A stretch of 8,830 bases of DNA, from positions 1 through 8,830 of the forward strand of contig JAQCGA010000134.1 in NCBI GenBank assembly GCA_027619145.1, read 5' to 3'. Shown here in pieces: positions 6,150 through 8,830 of the stretch. The DNA comes from a bacterium (GTDB lineage Bacteria > Latescibacterota > UBA2968 > GCA-2709665). A program made the position numbers and the translations under genes. The notes under the pieces are model-generated. The model made no database searches, was not told where the DNA came from, and saw nothing but the letters and a program-made list of their open reading frames with translations. Position 1 is the first letter of the stretch; every line of letters begins with the position of its first letter.

Positions 6150-7691
6150 TTGAATTCTGATGAGGCGTCCGCCCCGGAATCACAACTGGTTTCCCGGCGG
6201 TTGGAAAAGTTAGAAGCAATCCGCCAGATGGGCATTGAACCCTATCCGTACCGCTTTGAGGCCACGCATAAGTCCAAAGAGGTCAAGGACGGGTTTGAAG
6301 CACTGGAAACGGCCGGGACCGAAGTTGCGGTGGCCGGGCGGTTGATGGTTACGCGAGATCATGGAAAATCTGCCTTCGCGGATTTGCGAGATGGAGAAGG
6401 CCGGATTCAGATTTATTTGAAACAGGCCGTGGTGGGTGAAGCGGCGTTTCAACTCTGGAAACTGCTGGATATTGGTGATTTCGTAGGTGTTTCCGGGTCT
6501 GTTTTTCGGACGCGGACGGGTGAAATCACGGTACAGGTAAAAAAACTGGAATTGCTTTCGAAGGCGATTCGGCCGCTGCCGGTACCCAAAGAGGAAGTGC
6601 GGGACGGGCAGCGTATTGTACACGACGCGTTTAAAGACCCGGAACTACGTTATCGACGAAGATATCTGGATCTTGCGCTAAACCCAAATGTGCAGGAAGT
6701 GTTCCGCAAGCGGACGGCTGTTGTTTCGGCCATCCGGCGTATTCTGGATTCGCGCGGGTTTTTGGAGGCCGATACTCCGGTATTGCAGCCGCTTTATGGC
6801 GGTGCATCTGCCCGGCCTTTTACGACGTACCACAATTCGCTGGATATGACGCTGTATTTGCGGATCTCCAACGAGCTGTACCTCAAGCGCCTGATTGTTG
6901 GCGGATTTGAGCGGGTCTACGAGTTCAGTCGAAATTTCCGGAATGAAGGTATCGACCGGACGCACAATCCGGAATTTACCCTGCTGGAAATCTATCAGGC
7001 ATACGCGGATTATACGGATATGATGGCGCTGACCGAGGAGTTGTACGCTACGGTGGCGCGGGAGGTTACCGGCTCCAGCATCATTTCGTATCAGGGGCAA
7101 GAAATTGATCTGACACCGCCCTGGAAGCGGATCTCGTTGCTGGACGCAATTCAGGAATACGGTGGGCTGGATGTTCACGGTGCAACGGAGGAAACGTTGC
7201 GCGATATGTGCAAGAAGCTGGGCCATGAAGTGGATTCTGGTGCCGGGTGTGGTGCAATGATTGATGAGATTTTTGAAGCCGTTGTTCAGGACCACCTGAT
7301 CCAGCCAACGTTCATTACGGATTATCCCGTAGAAATGTCTCCGCTGGCCAAGCGGCACCGAGACAATCCAGAATTGACGGAACGTTTTGAGCCGTTTATT
7401 TGTGGCTGGGAGGTGGCAAACGCATTTTCGGAACTGAACGATCCGGTGGACCAGCGGGAGCGTTTCGAAGACCAGATGTCTTTGCGGGAACGCGGAGATG
7501 ATGAGGCGCAGGTTCTGGACGAGGATTTTTTGCGCGCAATCGAATATGGCATGCCCCCTACGGGCGGGCTGGGGTTTGGGATTGACCGGATGGTTATGTT
7601 GATGACGGATTCCCGTTCCATCCGGGACGTGATTCTGTTTCCGCATATGCGCCCCGAAGCAGGCCGGCCGGACGCAGAGGGCAATGAATAA
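6150..7691 (+). CDS. lysS: Lysine--tRNA ligase (class II)
   Basis: Cytoplasmic enzyme that activates lysine with ATP and attaches it to tRNA-Lys. From the TTG at 6150 it has 513 residues, the usual bacterial LysS length. The N-terminal helix 'RLEKLEAIRQMGIEPYPYRF' leads into an OB-fold anticodon-binding domain (about 58-140, with 'VAGRLM..RDHGKSAFADLRD'). The class II catalytic core follows: GGASARPF at 217-224, motif 2 with RNFRNE at 261-266, TDYPVE and SPLAK near 390-400, the family hallmark NAFSELNDP at 424-432, and motif 3 GLGFGIDR at 473-480 followed by 'DVILFPHMRPE'. No key residue appears to be missing. The gene is preceded by its own promoter and overlaps the next ATPase gene by 8 bases, suggesting translational coupling. 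Confidence 0.98.
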   Translation: MNSDEASAPESQLVSRRLEKLEAIRQMGIEPYPYRFEATHKSKEVKDGFEALETAGTEVAVAGRLMVTRDHGKSAFADLRDGEGRIQIYLKQAVVGEAAFQLWKLLDIGDFVGVSGSVFRTRTGEITVQVKKLELLSKAIRPLPVPKEEVRDGQRIVHDAFKDPELRYRRRYLDLALNPNVQEVFRKRTAVVSAIRRILDSRGFLEADTPVLQPLYGGASARPFTTYHNSLDMTLYLRISNELYLKRLIVGGFERVYEFSRNFRNEGIDRTHNPEFTLLEIYQAYADYTDMMALTEELYATVAREVTGSSIISYQGQEIDLTPPWKRISLLDAIQEYGGLDVHGATEETLRDMCKKLGHEVDSGAGCGAMIDEIFEAVVQDHLIQPTFITDYPVEMSPLAKRHRDNPELTERFEPFICGWEVANAFSELNDPVDQRERFEDQMSLRERGDDEAQVLDEDFLRAIEYGMPPTGGLGFGIDRMVMLMTDSRSIRDVILFPHMRPEAGRPDAEGNE

Positions 7692-8364
7692 TTTGCTGGA
7701 GGCTTCCGGACTCACCCGGTACTACCGGGTGGGCGATGCCCGGATCGAGGTTTTGAAAGGGATCGATCTGGCAGTAGCCCGTGGCGAGGTCGTTGCGATT
7801 GTAGGGGCTTCGGGGGTTGGGAAGAGCACCCTGTTGCACATTTTAGGGGGGCTGGACCAGCCAGATTCTGGCAGCGTGCAGATTGATGGTGTGGATGTAT
7901 TTGGCTTGTCGGATGCGCAACGGGCGCAGTTTCGGAACCGGTCCGTAGGGTTTGTGTTCCAGTTTCACCATTTGTTGCCGGATTTTACAGCACTCGAAAA
8001 TGTGACCATGCCCTTGCTGATTCAGGGGAAACGCCCGGATGATGCGCGGGATTCGGCGGAGAAGCTGTTGAAGGCTGTTGGGCTGGCTGCCCGGATGACG
8101 CATCTGCCTTCTGAATTGTCGGGGGGAGAATCTCAGCGGGTGGCCGTGGCGCGTGCACTGGTGGCCCGCCCTGGCCTGGTGCTGGCCGACGAACCTTCGG
8201 GCAACCTGGATGCCGAACGCAGTGCCGAGTTGCACGATCTGATCTGGCACCTGGCAGCAGAGCTACAGCACACGTTCGTGATCGCAACACACGATCTGGA
8301 CCTGGCTGCTCGGGCGGATCGAGTGGTTCGTATGAAGGATGGTCGGATAGAAACATCCATGTAA
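7684..8364 (+). CDS. lolD: ABC transporter ATP-binding protein, LolD type
   Basis: 226-residue ATPase of the LolD/MacB/FtsE group. In the LolCDE complex LolD powers extraction of lipoproteins from the inner membrane and their hand-over to LolA. All ABC motifs are present in order: Walker A GASGVGKST (41-49, Lys47), Q-loop Gln93 in 'GFVFQFHHLLPDFTALENV' (a stretch typical of LolD), signature LSGGE (145-149), Walker B VLADEP (166-171), D-loop GNLD (173-176) and switch His203. The length and the FHHLLP.FTALENV segment favour LolD over FtsE or MacB ATPases. The ATG overlaps the end of lysS by 8 bases, so it is probably translated by coupling. Oddly, no LolC/E permease lies next to it: lysS precedes it and an McsA-like gene follows. 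The true permease partner is therefore unknown from this window, though lolA lies about 2.8 kb upstream. Confidence 0.85.
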   Translation: MNNLLEASGLTRYYRVGDARIEVLKGIDLAVARGEVVAIVGASGVGKSTLLHILGGLDQPDSGSVQIDGVDVFGLSDAQRAQFRNRSVGFVFQFHHLLPDFTALENVTMPLLIQGKRPDDARDSAEKLLKAVGLAARMTHLPSELSGGESQRVAVARALVARPGLVLADEPSGNLDAERSAELHDLIWHLAAELQHTFVIATHDLDLAARADRVVRMKDGRIETSM

Positions 8365-8381
8365 AACGGGCGGTGGGAACC

Positions 8382-8830
8382 ATGCGCTGTGAGGATTGTG
8401 GAGAACGAGAAGCGGCTGTTCTATTCACGGAGATTGCTGGCAAACAGAAAGCAGTTTGCCATCTGTGCAAGGTTTGTGCGGACAAACGCAGCGGTGCAGA
8501 TGACGGGATGACGATCTCTGTGGATGCCATCCCTACATTGGAAGGCAATGCAGGGATGGTGTGTCCGGAGTGCGGCACGACGTTTGCAACATTTCGGAAA
8601 GGGGGTCGTTTCGGGTGCGCATCCTGTTATGCGGCCTTCGAACCCGGACTGGAATCGTTGTTCAAGCGGATCCATGGAGTTGGCCGGCACAAGAAAGATT
8701 CTGGAAATCCGGGTCTCCAGGCACGAATGGATTTTCTGGAGCAACAATTGAAACAACTGGTGGATCAGGAAGCCTTTGAGGAGGCCGCCCGCGTGCGGGA
8801 CCTGATTGCGGAAATACAAACGCGGCCTGG
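8382..8830 (+). CDS. McsA-like zinc-finger/UVR-domain protein, 3' end outside the window
   Basis: Open to the window edge (149 complete codons). It carries four CxxC pairs: Cys3/Cys6, Cys29/Cys32 (with Cys26 nearby), Cys61/Cys64 and Cys79/Cys82, a pattern expected for two zinc sites. After 'FEPGLESLFKRIHG' comes a UVR (UvrB/UvrC-type) helical hairpin at about 117-146, with 'LEQQLKQLVDQEAFEEAARVRDLI'. This order is that of McsA, the activator of the protein-arginine kinase McsB in Bacillus-type stress control and ClpCP-mediated protein degradation. The family is usually about 170-185 residues, so only a short tail should be missing. The start is the ATG at 8382, 17 bases after lolD, with GGTGGGA just upstream. 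Whether an mcsB gene follows is not visible. An uncharacterised UVR-motif protein without a kinase is the main alternative. Confidence 0.82.
   Translation, partial: MRCEDCGEREAAVLFTEIAGKQKAVCHLCKVCADKRSGADDGMTISVDAIPTLEGNAGMVCPECGTTFATFRKGGRFGCASCYAAFEPGLESLFKRIHGVGRHKKDSGNPGLQARMDFLEQQLKQLVDQEAFEEAARVRDLIAEIQTRP

Noticed and set aside
6678..7715. Long open frame on the - strand inside lysS
   Set aside because: No domain pattern. It lies entirely over the catalytic core of lysS and is explained by codon bias.
8524..8779. Alternative short + frames overlapping the McsA-like gene
   Set aside because: The frame beginning at 8382 shows the paired CxxC motifs and UVR helix continuously. The others have scattered residues and no motif.

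Overview
The window is a gene-dense stretch of core chromosome from a diderm (Gram-negative) bacterium. Every supported gene lies on the + strand, which is visibly G- and T-rich. The combination of a secreted lamin-tail protein ending in a FlgD-like/sorting-type Ig domain (PNPF motif), the lipoprotein chaperone LolA and a LolD-type ATPase points to an outer membrane and fits the broad FCB group (Calditrichota, Latescibacterota, Gemmatimonadota, Rhodothermota-like lineages). That placement is inference. A textbook sigma-70 promoter before lysS argues mildly against Bacteroidetes proper, whose promoter consensus differs.

Layout: (1) 1-86, window edge, probably holding the tail of an upstream gene. 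(2) 87-1721, a secreted protein with two lamin-tail domains, a CARDB-like middle and a C-terminal Ig-like domain. (3) 1722-1818, an unusually C/T-rich leader ending in a good Shine-Dalgarno. (4) 1819-4191 ftsK, 4206-4865 lolA and 4904-6017 prfB, closely spaced. prfB is split by the classical autoregulatory +1 programmed frameshift at an in-frame TGA (4988-4990), so the full RF2 (370 codons) appears only when the two frames are joined. (5) 6018-6149, an intergenic region with a near-consensus promoter (TTGACT, 17-base spacer, TATAAT) and a strong GA-rich Shine-Dalgarno, which moves the likely lysS start to a TTG at 6150. (6) 6150-7691 lysS, overlapping by 8 bases 7684-8364 (LolD-type ABC ATPase), followed after 17 bases by an McsA-like zinc-finger/UVR protein (8382 to the window end, incomplete).

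The genes fall into three themes: chromosome segregation (FtsK), translation (RF2, LysRS) and envelope lipoprotein trafficking (LolA, LolD), with a protein-quality-control adaptor (McsA) starting at the right edge. I see no mobile element, CRISPR array, tRNA, rRNA, defence island or clearly new system. The best second-look items are the RF2 frameshift, the LolD-like ATPase without an adjacent LolC/E permease, the McsA gene whose kinase partner would lie just outside, and the tandem lamin-tail secreted protein.
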